Positions 42,865 to 51,586 of a stretch of DNA of 64,000 bases are shown piece by piece. Positions within the stretch are counted from its first letter, which is position 1. The number at the start of each line of letters is the position of its first letter. Source of the stretch: Limnohabitans sp. Rim8 (lineage in GTDB: Bacteria > Pseudomonadota > Gammaproteobacteria > Burkholderiales > Burkholderiaceae_C); assembly GCF_945901735.1 (NCBI RefSeq), contig NZ_CAMDLM010000009.1, positions 1-64,000 of the forward strand, read 5' to 3'. Under the pieces are notes generated by a model. That model was not told where the DNA came from. It ran no database searches and worked only from the letters and a program-made list of their open reading frames with translations. Made by a program: the position numbers and the translations under genes.

Positions 42865-43791
42865 TCAGCGGTGTTGGGGGTCTTTTGGGGCCGGTGCAGG
42901 TTTTTTGCGCTGCGCCCGCTCGGCATCGGCCTTTTTGCCTTCGGCCAGCCAGATGGCAAATTCCTCGGGCGTTTCCAGTGTCAGGCGGCCCAAGGCCGCT
43001 GACCGAAAATCATGGATCACGATTTCGGCGGCTTTGGTGGTGTTGACACGCCCGCCACTTTGGATCGCGCCGCGCTGGCGGGCGATCGCGGCAAGCAAGG
43101 TTTCGTCGGTGTGGCTGGCCACGTCTGGCACCTTGTAGCGCTCGGTGATGGCCTGCGGGTAGCGCGGGATCAAATAATGGAGCAGCTCCAGCGCCACCAC
43201 TTCTTCGTCAAAAGCGTTCACGCCAATCGCGCCGCTGGCGGCCAGGTTGTAGCCGCTTTGCTCGACGATGATGCGCGGCCACAGCACGCCGGGCGTGTCA
43301 TACAAATAAAAGTCGTCGGCCAGCCTGATGCGCTGCTCCAGTTTGGTCACGCCCGCTTCGTCGCCGGTTTTGGCGGCGCGTTTGCCCTTGAGGGTGTTGA
43401 TCAGGGTGGACTTGCCCACGTTGGGAATGCCGCAGATCAGCACGCGCATGGGTTTGACCATGCCGCCCCGATGGGGGGCCAACTGGCGGCTGGCATCGAT
43501 CAAGGCCTTGGCCGGTGACACCACGCTGGTGTCCATGCCCAAAGCGCTCACGCCGGGCAGGGCGTTGTAGTGCGCCAACCAGGCCGCGGTTTGTGCCGGG
43601 TCGGCCAAGTCTTGCTTGCTCAGGATCTTGAGCGCTGGCTTGCCCTTGATCAGCTCGGCCAGCATGGGGTTGGCACTCGAGCCGGGTAGGCGGGCATCCA
43701 GCATTTCAATGACGACGTCGATGTCTTTGATGCGCTCCCCAATCGCCTTGCGCGTGAGGTGCATGTGTCCGGGGAACCATTGAATCGCCAT
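42865..43791 (-). CDS. ylqF: Circularly permuted ribosome-assembly GTPase YlqF/RbgA
   Basis: A 308-residue GTPase with the permuted order of motifs: G4 KILSKQDLAD (about 60) comes before G1 LICGIPNVGKSTLINTL (about 125) and G3 YLYDTPGVLWPR (about 175). The opening MAIQWFPGHMHLTRKAIGERIKDIDVVIEMLDARLPGSSANPML is characteristic. It assists maturation of the large ribosomal subunit. The C terminus is a Lys/Pro-rich tail (KKPAPAPKDPQHR). The ORF track extends this frame 479 codons upstream across the recQ gene, but similarity starts at the ATG at 43791. It is divergent from recQ. Confidence 0.95.
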   Translation of the reverse strand: MAIQWFPGHMHLTRKAIGERIKDIDVVIEMLDARLPGSSANPMLAELIKGKPALKILSKQDLADPAQTAAWLAHYNALPGVSALGMDTSVVSPAKALIDASRQLAPHRGGMVKPMRVLICGIPNVGKSTLINTLKGKRAAKTGDEAGVTKLEQRIRLADDFYLYDTPGVLWPRIIVEQSGYNLAASGAIGVNAFDEEVVALELLHYLIPRYPQAITERYKVPDVASHTDETLLAAIARQRGAIQSGGRVNTTKAAEIVIHDFRSAALGRLTLETPEEFAIWLAEGKKADAERAQRKKPAPAPKDPQHR

Positions 43792-43896
43792 AAAGAGCCA
43801 GAGAAGACCTGATGTCAAAGATGGTGATTGTCGTTGACTTCCTGACGAGTCAACTTGGTCGCAAAATGCCACAAACAAAATCTCAGGGAGAGCGAC

Positions 43897-45963
43897 ATGC
43901 ACATCCACCAAGCCGAAGAACGCGCTTTCGCGCAAGTTCACATGCACACCATCCTGGCCCGCTTGGCCGGTCCGGGTGCGGTGCCCCGTACCGACCAGGT
44001 GGACGCGGTGCATGCCGTGCTGCAACCGGCTTCGCGGGTGCTGGTGGTGCAGGCCACGGGCTGGGGCAAATCGGCGGTGTATTGGGCAGCCACGCACGCG
44101 ATCCGCAGCACAGGCGCTGGACCCACGCTGGTGGTGTCGCCCTTGCTGGCGCTGATGCGCGACCAGGTGAGCGCGGCCGAGCGGGCGGGCCTCAAGGCCG
44201 CCACGGTCAACTCCACCAACCTCGATAATTGGGACGATGTTTTCCAGCGACTGGACGCGGACGACATCGATGTGCTGCTGGTCTCGCCCGAGCGTTTGGG
44301 CAACCCGCGCTTTGCAGCGAGGCTGGGCGCTTTGTTGGCCCGGGTGGGCTTGATCGTGATCGACGAGGCGCATTGCATCAGCGATTGGGGTTTCGATTTT
44401 CGGCCCGACTACCAGCGGCTGGCGCGGGCGCTGTTGTCCACGCCGACTGCCAGTGTGCTGGCCACCACCGCCACGGCCAACGAACGGGTGACGCTGGACA
44501 TTGGCAAACAGTTGGGCGCGACCACGGTGACGTTTCGCGGCACGCTGGCCCGCACCTCGCTCACGCTGTCGGTGGTGCCGGGTTTGTCGCCCTTGCAGCG
44601 CTACGCCTGGATTGCCGATGCGCTGGAGCAAGTGCCGGGCTCGGGCATTGTGTATGTGCTGACGGTGGCCGAGGCCGAGCGCTTGGCGGCGTTTTTGCGC
44701 AGCTGCGGTCATGCGGTGGTTGCTTACAGCGGCCAGACCGACGCCGACACCCGTCTGAAAGTGGAAGAGCGTTTGCGCCACAACCAGGTCAAGGCGGTGG
44801 TGGCCACGTCGGCGCTGGGCATGGGCTACGACAAGCCAGACCTTGGGTTTTGCGTGCATGTGGGTTCGCCCTCGACGCCGGTGGCCTATTACCAGCAGGT
44901 GGGGCGGGCGGGCAGGGCGGTGGCGCATGCCGAAGGGGTGTTGCTGCCGTCGGATGCCGATGAGCGCATTTGGGATTACTTCGCCACCGCCTCGATTCCC
45001 GACCCTCAAACGGCAGAAAAGGTGCTCCACAGCCTGGGGGGCGATGCGCGCAGCCTGATTGAGATCGAAGCCGACACCGGCGTGCGCCGTGGGCGGCTGG
45101 AGGCGCTGCTCAAAATTTTGGCGGTCGAAGGCGTGGTGGACAAAGACGGCTCGGCCTGGCGGGCCACCGGCGTGCCCTATGTGCACGACACCGCCAAATG
45201 GACGGCGTTGGCCCAAGTGCGCCAGCAAGAGGCGGGCATCATGCGCCAGTACGCGCAGGGTGCGGGCTGCCTGATGGCGTATTTGCAGACCGCGCTGGAC
45301 GACCCGTCGCCTGCGCCTTGTGGGCGTTGCTCGGTGTGTACGGGGCAGGTGCCCTTTCCGGGCCTCACGCCCTCACAAGACAAAGTGATCGCAGCCCGCA
45401 ACTTTTTGCGTGGCATGGATGTAGACATCGAGCCGCGCAAACGCTGGCCCGCCGGGGTGGGGCGCAAAGGCACGATTCGCGGCTTTGATGTGGGCCGCGC
45501 CGTGGCCTTTGCCGACGATCCGGGCTGGGTGGCCGAGCTGCAGGCTTTGCGCCTGGCCCCCGCCGATGTACCACCCGATTTGCTGGCCGGGGCCTTGGCC
45601 ACATTGGGCCGCTGGGCCAAAACCTGGCCTGCGCGCCCGGTGTGCGTGGTGCCACTGCCCGCGCCCGACATGACGGCCAACCGTGTTTTGACCGAGCACA
45701 TTGCGCGCAAGGGGCGCTTGCCGCTGCACGATGTGTTCAGCTGGCGCGGCGGGCCTGCGCCTGACGACACCGCCTCCACCCCTTTGGTGGCACATCTGGA
45801 TTCGGCCATTCGTTTGTCTGCAGATGCGCAACTGCCCAACGGCCCGGTGCTGCTGGTCGCCAGCACGGTGCGCACCCGCTGGGCTGCCACCGTGGCAGCG
45901 GCGCTGTTGCGCGAACAAGGCGCCCCGCAGGTGCTGGTGCTGGCTGTGCATTTGCAGCCTTGA
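43897..45963 (+). CDS. RecQ-family DNA helicase with C-terminal phosphoribosyltransferase-like domain
   Basis: A 688-residue ATP-dependent helicase. The N-terminal core has VVQATGWGKSAVYWAA (Walker A; GWGKS instead of the usual TGxGKS), VVSPLLALMRDQV, LIVIDEAHCISDWGFDFRPDY (DEAH box), LATTATANERV and the RecQ-type GSPSTPVAYYQQVGRAGR. A Cys cluster PCGRCSVCTG follows near residue 480. The last 170 residues resemble a phosphoribosyltransferase: GPVLLVASTVRTRWAATVAAALLREQGAPQVLVLAV aligns with the PRPP loop, but the acidic pair is replaced (VAST instead of VDDT). Helicase-PRTase fusions of this type are known mainly from other phyla. The start has a GGGAG site. Confidence 0.87.
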   Translation: MHIHQAEERAFAQVHMHTILARLAGPGAVPRTDQVDAVHAVLQPASRVLVVQATGWGKSAVYWAATHAIRSTGAGPTLVVSPLLALMRDQVSAAERAGLKAATVNSTNLDNWDDVFQRLDADDIDVLLVSPERLGNPRFAARLGALLARVGLIVIDEAHCISDWGFDFRPDYQRLARALLSTPTASVLATTATANERVTLDIGKQLGATTVTFRGTLARTSLTLSVVPGLSPLQRYAWIADALEQVPGSGIVYVLTVAEAERLAAFLRSCGHAVVAYSGQTDADTRLKVEERLRHNQVKAVVATSALGMGYDKPDLGFCVHVGSPSTPVAYYQQVGRAGRAVAHAEGVLLPSDADERIWDYFATASIPDPQTAEKVLHSLGGDARSLIEIEADTGVRRGRLEALLKILAVEGVVDKDGSAWRATGVPYVHDTAKWTALAQVRQQEAGIMRQYAQGAGCLMAYLQTALDDPSPAPCGRCSVCTGQVPFPGLTPSQDKVIAARNFLRGMDVDIEPRKRWPAGVGRKGTIRGFDVGRAVAFADDPGWVAELQALRLAPADVPPDLLAGALATLGRWAKTWPARPVCVVPLPAPDMTANRVLTEHIARKGRLPLHDVFSWRGGPAPDDTASTPLVAHLDSAIRLSADAQLPNGPVLLVASTVRTRWAATVAAALLREQGAPQVLVLAVHLQP

Positions 45964-45998
45964 GGCATGATCGGAGTCAACTTTTGAGCGATGACACG

Positions 45999-46493
45999 AT
46001 GAGCGACGACACACAAGACACCCCCCTGCTGCAGGAAGCCCGACTGTGGCAGGACGAAAACTGGACGGCCCAGGTCATCAAAAACGACGATGACGACGGT
46101 TGGGCCGTGGCGATGTTCAAAGCCGGTGCGTCTGAACCGGCGCTGGTCGGCCCCTGGACCATGGGCCGTGACAAAAAGAACCCCAAGCCGTTGGATGGCA
46201 CGGCCTTCATCACGCTGGTCAAAACCGCCAGTGAGTTTGTGCGCCGCAGCGAGCAGCAACTGCACGCGCAACTCAACCAAAGCGTGATCGTCAACGGGCA
46301 GAACAGCCGCGTCACGGTGCTGCTGCGCATCGTGCCCGATGAGGACAACCCCTATGCCGTGCTCAGTGCGCAGGACGAAGGTGGTGATGCGCTGGCAGAG
46401 GTGAAAGTGGATGCCGGGTTCAAGCTCAACCGCCAAACGGCCCAAGCTTGGGTCGATGCGGACTTTGCCAAGCCAGGCAGTGGGCGGCGGTGA
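45999..46493 (+). CDS. Conserved hypothetical acidic protein
   Basis: A 164-residue cytosolic protein with no recognised domain. The N-terminal third is acidic (MSDDTQDT, KNDDDDGWAVAMF). The middle has a helical stretch (FITLVKTASEFVRRSEQQLHAQLNQSV) and the C-terminal half a beta-rich RVTVLLRIVPDEDNPYAVLSAQDE. It lies 35 bases after the recQ-like gene on the same strand and may be co-transcribed with it. The start at MSDDTQ was chosen because the upstream extension lies in the recQ tail spacer. Function unknown. Confidence 0.65.
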   Translation: MSDDTQDTPLLQEARLWQDENWTAQVIKNDDDDGWAVAMFKAGASEPALVGPWTMGRDKKNPKPLDGTAFITLVKTASEFVRRSEQQLHAQLNQSVIVNGQNSRVTVLLRIVPDEDNPYAVLSAQDEGGDALAEVKVDAGFKLNRQTAQAWVDADFAKPGSGRR

Positions 46494-46556
46494 CCTTGCG
46501 TCGCAGAGGTTCACTTCGTTCAAGTCTCACCTGGCGCATTGCCTACACTTGAGCCC

Positions 46557-47774
46557 ATGACCACAGCCAAAACTTTTTCACCCGCCACCGGCCCTTTGGC
46601 CGGCCTCAAGGTCCTTGAATTGGGCCAGTTGATCGCGGGCCCCTTTGCCGCCAAAACCCTCGCCGATTTCGGGGCCGATGTCGTCAAGATCGAGCCGCCT
46701 GGTGCGGGCGACCCCCTGCGGCAATGGCGCATGATGAAGGACGGCACCTCAGTTTGGTGGCAGGTGCAGTCGCGCAACAAACAGTCTTTGGCGCTGGACC
46801 TCAAGCAGCCTGCTGCGCAAGACATCGTGCGCCAGTTGGCCGCCGAAAGCGATGTGCTGATCGAAAACTTTCGCCCCGGCGCGATGGAGGGCTGGGGCCT
46901 GGGGCCAGACGATTTGCTGGCGCTCAACCCGCGCTTGATCATGCTGCGCGTGAGCGGCTACGGCCAAACCGGCCCTTACCGTGACCGCCCCGGCTTTGGC
47001 GTGGTGGGCGAGGCCATGGGCGGCATTCGCCACCTGACAGCCGAGCCAGGCAGGGTGCCGGTGCGTGTGGGCATCAGCCTGGGCGACACGCTGGCGGCTT
47101 TGCACGGCGTGATTGGCATTTTGCTGGCCCTGCACGAGCGGCAGACTTCGGGGCGAGGACAGGTGATCGACGTGGCCTTGTACGAGGCCATGTTCAACTG
47201 CATGGAAAGCCTGCTGCCCGAGTACAGTGCCTTTGGCGCGGTGCGCGGGCCGGCAGGCAGTGCCTTGCCCGGCATTGCCCCGAGCAACGCCTACCTGTGC
47301 AAGGACGGCGGCTACGCCCTGATTGCGGGCAATGGCGACAGCATTTTCAAACGCCTGATGGCCGAGATGGGCCGGGACGATCTGGCGCAAGACCCGGCCT
47401 TGAAAGACAACACCGGCCGTGTGGCCCGTGTGGCCGAAATCGATGGGGTGATTGGCCAGTGGACGGCGCAGCTCGCGGTGGACGAGGTGCTGGCCGCGCT
47501 GGACCGCGCCAAGGTGCCAGCCGGGCGCATTTACACCGTGGCCGACATCGCTCACGACCCGCACTACCAAGCCCGCGGCATGCTGCAAACGGTGCACATG
47601 GACGACGGCAGCGATGTGATGGTGCCGGGCATCGTGCCCAAGTTGTCGCGCACGCCCGGCGGACATCGGCGCAATGCGCCCGGCATCGGTCAGGACAGCG
47701 ACGCGGTGCTCGCGGGCATGGGTTTGAGCGCCGCGCAAATCCAGGCGCTGCGCGAGCAGGGCATTGTGGCCTGA
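46557..47774 (+). CDS. Family III CoA-transferase (CaiB/BaiF)
   Basis: A 405-residue CoA-transferase that moves coenzyme A between carboxylic acids. Landmarks are GPLAGLKVLELGQLIAGPFAAKTLADFGADVVKIEPPGAGDPLRQW, SRNKQSLALDLKQP, DVLIENFRPGAMEGWGLG, RVSGYGQTGPYRDRPGFG and GRGQVIDVALYEAMFNCME. In formyl-CoA transferase the last motif carries the catalytic Asp; here the aligned residue appears to be Glu (LYEA). The start at MTTAKTFS (ATG at 46557) fits the family. It converges with a Bug receptor gene 22 bases away, a pairing seen in many beta-proteobacteria. The substrate is unknown. Confidence 0.92.
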   Translation: MTTAKTFSPATGPLAGLKVLELGQLIAGPFAAKTLADFGADVVKIEPPGAGDPLRQWRMMKDGTSVWWQVQSRNKQSLALDLKQPAAQDIVRQLAAESDVLIENFRPGAMEGWGLGPDDLLALNPRLIMLRVSGYGQTGPYRDRPGFGVVGEAMGGIRHLTAEPGRVPVRVGISLGDTLAALHGVIGILLALHERQTSGRGQVIDVALYEAMFNCMESLLPEYSAFGAVRGPAGSALPGIAPSNAYLCKDGGYALIAGNGDSIFKRLMAEMGRDDLAQDPALKDNTGRVARVAEIDGVIGQWTAQLAVDEVLAALDRAKVPAGRIYTVADIAHDPHYQARGMLQTVHMDDGSDVMVPGIVPKLSRTPGGHRRNAPGIGQDSDAVLAGMGLSAAQIQALREQGIVA

Positions 47775-47796
47775 GCGCAGCGCCTGAGTTGCCGCA

Positions 47797-48831
47797 TCAC
47801 TGCGCCTTGGCGCCCGAGTCTTTCACCACCTTGGCCCATTTGGTGATCTCGGTGGCCTGGTAGCGCGCCAGCTCGGCGGGGCTGGACAGCACCGGGTCGA
47901 GGCCCAGGGTTTTCAGGCGTTCTTGCACTTCGGGCAGTTTGAACACGCGCAGCACCTCGGCGTTGAGCCTGTCGATCACGGGGCGGGGCACGTTGGCCGG
48001 GGCAAACATGGCGAACCAGGTGGTGGCTTCAAAGCCGGGCACCGACTCGGCCACGGTGGGCACGTCAGGCGCGGCTGGGGAACGGGTGGCGGTGGTTTGT
48101 GCCAAAGCCCGGATCTTGCCCTCCTTGGCCATGGGCAGAGCCGAGGGCATGTTGTCAAACATGACCTGGATGCTGCCGCCGATCAGGTCGGGGATGGCAA
48201 ATTGTCGGCCTTTGTAGGGCACATGCTCCATGGTGGTGCCGGTAAGCGACTTGAAGAGTTCGCCCGAGACATGCACCGAGGTGCCGATGCCGGGAGAGCC
48301 GAAAGACAGCTTGTTCGGGTTGGCCTTCATGTAGGCGATCAGCTCGGGCACGTTTTTGACGGGCAGGGCGTTGTTGACCACCAGCAGGTTGGGGGCCGAG
48401 GCGATCAGCGAGATGGGGCTGAAGTCCTTGACCATGTCGTAGGGCATTTTTTCGTAGAGCGCGCCATTGATCGAATGCGTGCCCACAGTGCCCATCACGA
48501 TGGTGTGGCCGTCGCCCGGCGACTTGGCCACGTTGTCTGCGCCGATGTTGCCACCCGCGCCGGGCCGGTTGTCCACCACCACCGGAAAGCCCAATTGGGC
48601 TTTTTCGCTGAACAGGCGCGCCAGGATGTCGGGTGCACCGCCCGAAGGAAAGGTCACCACCAGGCGCAAGGGCTTGGTAGGAAAGGTTTGCGCCGAGGCG
48701 CCGACGGCGCTCAAGGCCCCCAGCCCCAGCAACAGGCCTCCCAGGCTGCGGCGAATGCGGTTGGCGATGCGGCGGGCAGACCCGGACGCGGACAGTGCTG
48801 GGGTTGTGGGGGTGGCAGAACGTGTGGACAT
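47797..48831 (-). CDS. Bug-family (TctC-like) periplasmic solute receptor, next to CoA-transferase
   Basis: A 344-residue secreted receptor with a long basic N region (MSTRSATPTTPALSASGSARRIANRIRRSL) before the hydrophobic core GGLLLGLGALSAVGASAQ. The Arg pairs suggest possible Tat export. Family motifs are FPTKPLRLVVTFPSGGAPDILARLF, VDNRPGAGGNIGADNVAKSPGDGHTIVMG, LSFGSPGIGTSVHVSGELF and HVPYKGRQFAIPDLIGGSIQVMF. An AAAGGAG site supports the ATG at 48831. It is convergent with the CoA-transferase gene and divergent from an MFS transporter. Confidence 0.92.
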   Translation of the reverse strand: MSTRSATPTTPALSASGSARRIANRIRRSLGGLLLGLGALSAVGASAQTFPTKPLRLVVTFPSGGAPDILARLFSEKAQLGFPVVVDNRPGAGGNIGADNVAKSPGDGHTIVMGTVGTHSINGALYEKMPYDMVKDFSPISLIASAPNLLVVNNALPVKNVPELIAYMKANPNKLSFGSPGIGTSVHVSGELFKSLTGTTMEHVPYKGRQFAIPDLIGGSIQVMFDNMPSALPMAKEGKIRALAQTTATRSPAAPDVPTVAESVPGFEATTWFAMFAPANVPRPVIDRLNAEVLRVFKLPEVQERLKTLGLDPVLSSPAELARYQATEITKWAKVVKDSGAKAQ

Positions 48832-49012
48832 GAACAACTCCTTTTGAGCGTTTCACTTTAGGGGCCTGCAGGTCGGGCCGGGGATGGTGAAAACCCTTTG
48901 TCGCAGGGCGCTGGCTGTCATGTTCGAGACGCAGTGCGCTGTTGCCCAGGCGTCAGTGTGCGCATGCCTTGTAACCAAGGTCGTCACAAATGCGTGGATA
49001 CTTGGCGCTGCT

Positions 49013-50188
49013 ATGCAAGACACTTCCAACGTCCGTTCTCTACAACCTTGGCAAGTCATGGTCGGGGGCATTTGCGGACTGGTGCTGACCATTGGCTTGG
49101 CCCGCTTTGCTTATACGCCTTTGCTGCCTGCCTTGCAGGCGCAAACCGGTTTGAACGACGCGGCCGCCGGGGGCTTGGCGGCCGTCAATTACGCGGGCTA
49201 CATCGTCGGCGCCTTGGTCACAGCCTGGATGGACGATGTGCGTTGGCGACACCGTTTTTACAGCGCTGGCCTGTGGATGGCCTTGCTCACCACGGGGGCC
49301 ATGGCGCTGTCGAGCTGGTTGCCGGCCTGGGGGCTGTGGCGCTTTTTGGGTGGTTTGTGCGGGGCCACTGGCATGTTGCTGGGCTCGGGTTTGGTGTTGG
49401 GCTGGCTGATGCGCCAAGGCCGCAGGCCCGAGCTGGGGGTGTTGTTCATCGGCCTGGGTTTGGGCATTGTGGTGTCGGCGCTGGGTGCTTGGATCTTGTC
49501 GGGCATCTGGACGCTGTGGTCAGATCAGTGGTTGGCCTTTGCCGCGCTGGGCGTGGTGTTTTTTGTGCCGGCATGGCTGTGGCGCCCGCCTGTGCCGCCC
49601 GTGCCCACCGCCGCAGCGGTCGCCCAGGCGCAGCCGCAGGTCTCGCGCCGCTGGATGGCGACCATGGCACTGAGCTATTTCGCGGCGGGCTGGGGCTTTG
49701 TCATCAGTGCCACGTTTACCGTGGCCATTGTCGAGCGCGAACCGGCTTTGGCCGGGCAGGGCGCTTTGGCCTGGGCGCTGGTGGGTCTGGCGGCCATGCC
49801 GGCTGTGTTTTTGTGGGACCGCGTGGCACGAAGGGTGGGTGACATTCGGGCTTTGCTGCTGGCGTTCGGCCTTCAGACCATGTCCCTCGTGCTGCCGGCT
49901 TTGTCGGGCTCATTGGCGGCCGCTTTAGCCGGTGCCGTGGGCTATGGGGCGACTTTCATCGGCATCGTGAGTCTGACCCTGGCCCTGGTGGGGCGGCGTG
50001 CGCCTCAAAACCCCAGCAAGGCCATGGCGCGTTTGACGCTCAGCTACGGCGCAGCGCAAATGATCGCGCCCGTTGTGGCCGGGGCCATGGCCCAGGCCAC
50101 GGGCAGTTTCAAGGGGGCTTTGTGGTTGACGGCTGCCGTGATGCTCGTGGGCATGGCTTTGCTTCTGGCATTGCCCAAAGAGACCTAA
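49013..50188 (+). CDS. MFS transporter of the YbfB/YjiJ type
   Basis: A 391-residue inner-membrane protein with about twelve helices. The first, VMVGGICGLVLTIGLARFAYTPLLPALQAQTGL, carries the GLARFAYTPLLP pattern characteristic of YbfB/YjiJ proteins. Later segments include LWRFLGGLCGATGMLLGSGLVLGWLM and RLTLSYGAAQMIAPVVAGAMAQATGSFKGALWL. These are predicted proton-driven exporters or importers of unknown substrate. The start MQDTSNVRS at 49013 was chosen; the ORF-track extension has no membrane pattern. It overlaps the convergent VOC gene by four bases. Confidence 0.88.
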   Translation: MQDTSNVRSLQPWQVMVGGICGLVLTIGLARFAYTPLLPALQAQTGLNDAAAGGLAAVNYAGYIVGALVTAWMDDVRWRHRFYSAGLWMALLTTGAMALSSWLPAWGLWRFLGGLCGATGMLLGSGLVLGWLMRQGRRPELGVLFIGLGLGIVVSALGAWILSGIWTLWSDQWLAFAALGVVFFVPAWLWRPPVPPVPTAAAVAQAQPQVSRRWMATMALSYFAAGWGFVISATFTVAIVEREPALAGQGALAWALVGLAAMPAVFLWDRVARRVGDIRALLLAFGLQTMSLVLPALSGSLAAALAGAVGYGATFIGIVSLTLALVGRRAPQNPSKAMARLTLSYGAAQMIAPVVAGAMAQATGSFKGALWLTAAVMLVGMALLLALPKET

Positions 50189-50892
50189 ATCCCCAGACTT
50201 TCTAGCTGCACCAAACCTTTGGGGGTTTGCAAGCTGGCCACCAAATTGGCTGGACCTGTTTCGATAGCGATGTCAGCCAAGCCTATGGCTTCAAAGGCGG
50301 CATGCAGTTTGGCTCCACTGGGGTGACTCACTTTGAGGCTTTGCAGCGTCACGCCAGAGCGCGGCAGGCTGTTGCGCGGGTGCAGCCGCAGCGGATCGGT
50401 GGCCTCGGGCTTGCCCCACTGGATCAGGGTGGGCAGACAGCCATTGAAGAGCCGCTCGCCATCTTCGCGGACGGTGATTTGCCAGTTGAGCGTGCCTTTG
50501 CTCGACTTGCGGCTGGCATGTACCACTTGGCCGCGCTCGATGCCCTGGGTGCGCAGCAGATGGCGGGCGGCCTTCACGTCCTCGGTGCTGCTGACAAAAT
50601 GGATGAGCCTGGGGCCTTGCGCGATGGCTTTCAGCACAGTGGCGTCGTCCATGTCGAACCAGCGCGGTACTTGGTCGCGCTTGGGGATCAAGGCCGCCGG
50701 ATTGATGGCAATGATTTCGAAGTATGCCAAGGGAAATTGGGGTGTGGCGATCTTGAAGAGGCGGTTGTGGGTGCCGTATTTTTCATGCTCACCGCCGGGG
50801 CCGGGGGTGATGCCCAGGGTGTCTTGGCACCATTGCACGCCTTGGTCCAGGGTGGCCGCCATCACCACGAGGTGATCAATTTGAGTTTTCAT
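50185..50892 (-). CDS. VOC-superfamily (glyoxalase-like) protein
   Basis: A 235-residue protein with a glyoxalase-like fold. The N-terminal module starts QIDHLVVMAATLDQGVQWCQDTLGITPGPGGEHEKYGTHNRLFKI and the first metal ligand would be His7. YFEIIAINP supplies a likely acidic ligand. The C-terminal half (TLQSLKVSHPSGAKLHAAFEAIGLADIAIETG) looks like a second, degenerate module. Enzymes of this superfamily include lyases, dioxygenases and resistance proteins; the reaction is unknown. The start ATG at 50892 lies inside the coding end of the NlpC/P60 gene on the same strand, so translation may be coupled. Confidence 0.82.
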   Translation of the reverse strand: MKTQIDHLVVMAATLDQGVQWCQDTLGITPGPGGEHEKYGTHNRLFKIATPQFPLAYFEIIAINPAALIPKRDQVPRWFDMDDATVLKAIAQGPRLIHFVSSTEDVKAARHLLRTQGIERGQVVHASRKSSKGTLNWQITVREDGERLFNGCLPTLIQWGKPEATDPLRLHPRNSLPRSGVTLQSLKVSHPSGAKLHAAFEAIGLADIAIETGPANLVASLQTPKGLVQLESLGI

Positions 50893-51439
50893 TCTGTGGA
50901 TTGTCGACATTCATTGGTAAGCGACGAGCGCCATTGAAGCGTTTTTGCCAGTAAGCGCTGCGCATGTCCTCGACGTTGACCGTTTTGCCCGCGCGTGGGG
51001 CGTGGATGAATTTGCCATCGCCCACGTAAATGCCCACATGGCTGAAGGCCCGGCGCATGGTGTTGAAAAACACCAGATCGCCGGGTTTGAGCTCGTCGCG
51101 GTCAATGACTTCGGTGGCCCGTGCTTGGTCGACGGCGCGACGCGGCAGAATTTGTCCGACCGATTTTTCGTACAGGTGGCGCACAAAGCCACTGCAGTCA
51201 AAACCGGTGCCCTCACTGTTGCCGCCACGGCGGTAGGGCACGCCCAGCAAACCCATGGCCTGCTCTACCATCCCTACAGCTTGGCCACTGGCCTTGTCCT
51301 TGACCGCGCCCAATTGGGTGCCGATCTGCGAGACCAAGCCGCGTTCGGTCAAGCCCGCAGCGGGCGTTTCCTCTGTCGGGGAAGACCAAGCAGGCAGGTT
51401 CAGGGCTGTAGCCAAAAATAAAAAAATGAGCCAACGCAT
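50876..51439 (-). CDS. NlpC/P60-family cell-wall peptidase, exported
   Basis: A 187-residue secreted hydrolase with signal peptide MRWLIFLFLATALNLPAWSS. The catalytic NlpC/P60 domain (about 75-185) has the nucleophile Cys in GTGFDCSGFVRHLYEKSVGQILPRRAVDQA, the His in AFSHVGIYVGDGKFIHAPRAG and the third polar residue in the same HAP segment. It should cleave peptide cross-links of peptidoglycan. Start MRWLIF is preferred over a 28-codon longer reading. It overlaps the VOC gene by 17 bases. Confidence 0.92.
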   Translation of the reverse strand: MRWLIFLFLATALNLPAWSSPTEETPAAGLTERGLVSQIGTQLGAVKDKASGQAVGMVEQAMGLLGVPYRRGGNSEGTGFDCSGFVRHLYEKSVGQILPRRAVDQARATEVIDRDELKPGDLVFFNTMRRAFSHVGIYVGDGKFIHAPRAGKTVNVEDMRSAYWQKRFNGARRLPMNVDNPQNENSN

Positions 51440-51586
51440 AAGCTTGCAGCATAACGGATATTTTTGGCTTAATTGATGTGGGTTGTTCGCTGTCAGGCCA
51501 CTTGTTCCCGGCGGTGATCCCATTCCTCATTTTCAGATGCCGGGGCTGCTGCGACAATCCTGACCCAGACACTTCAAGGACTGAAC

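Noticed and set aside
42865-45228. 787-codon frame on the minus strand spanning ylqF and recQ
   Set aside because: Only the first-listed 308-residue part (ATG at 43791) matches YlqF; the upstream part is antisense to the helicase and has low-complexity Arg/His/Gln composition.
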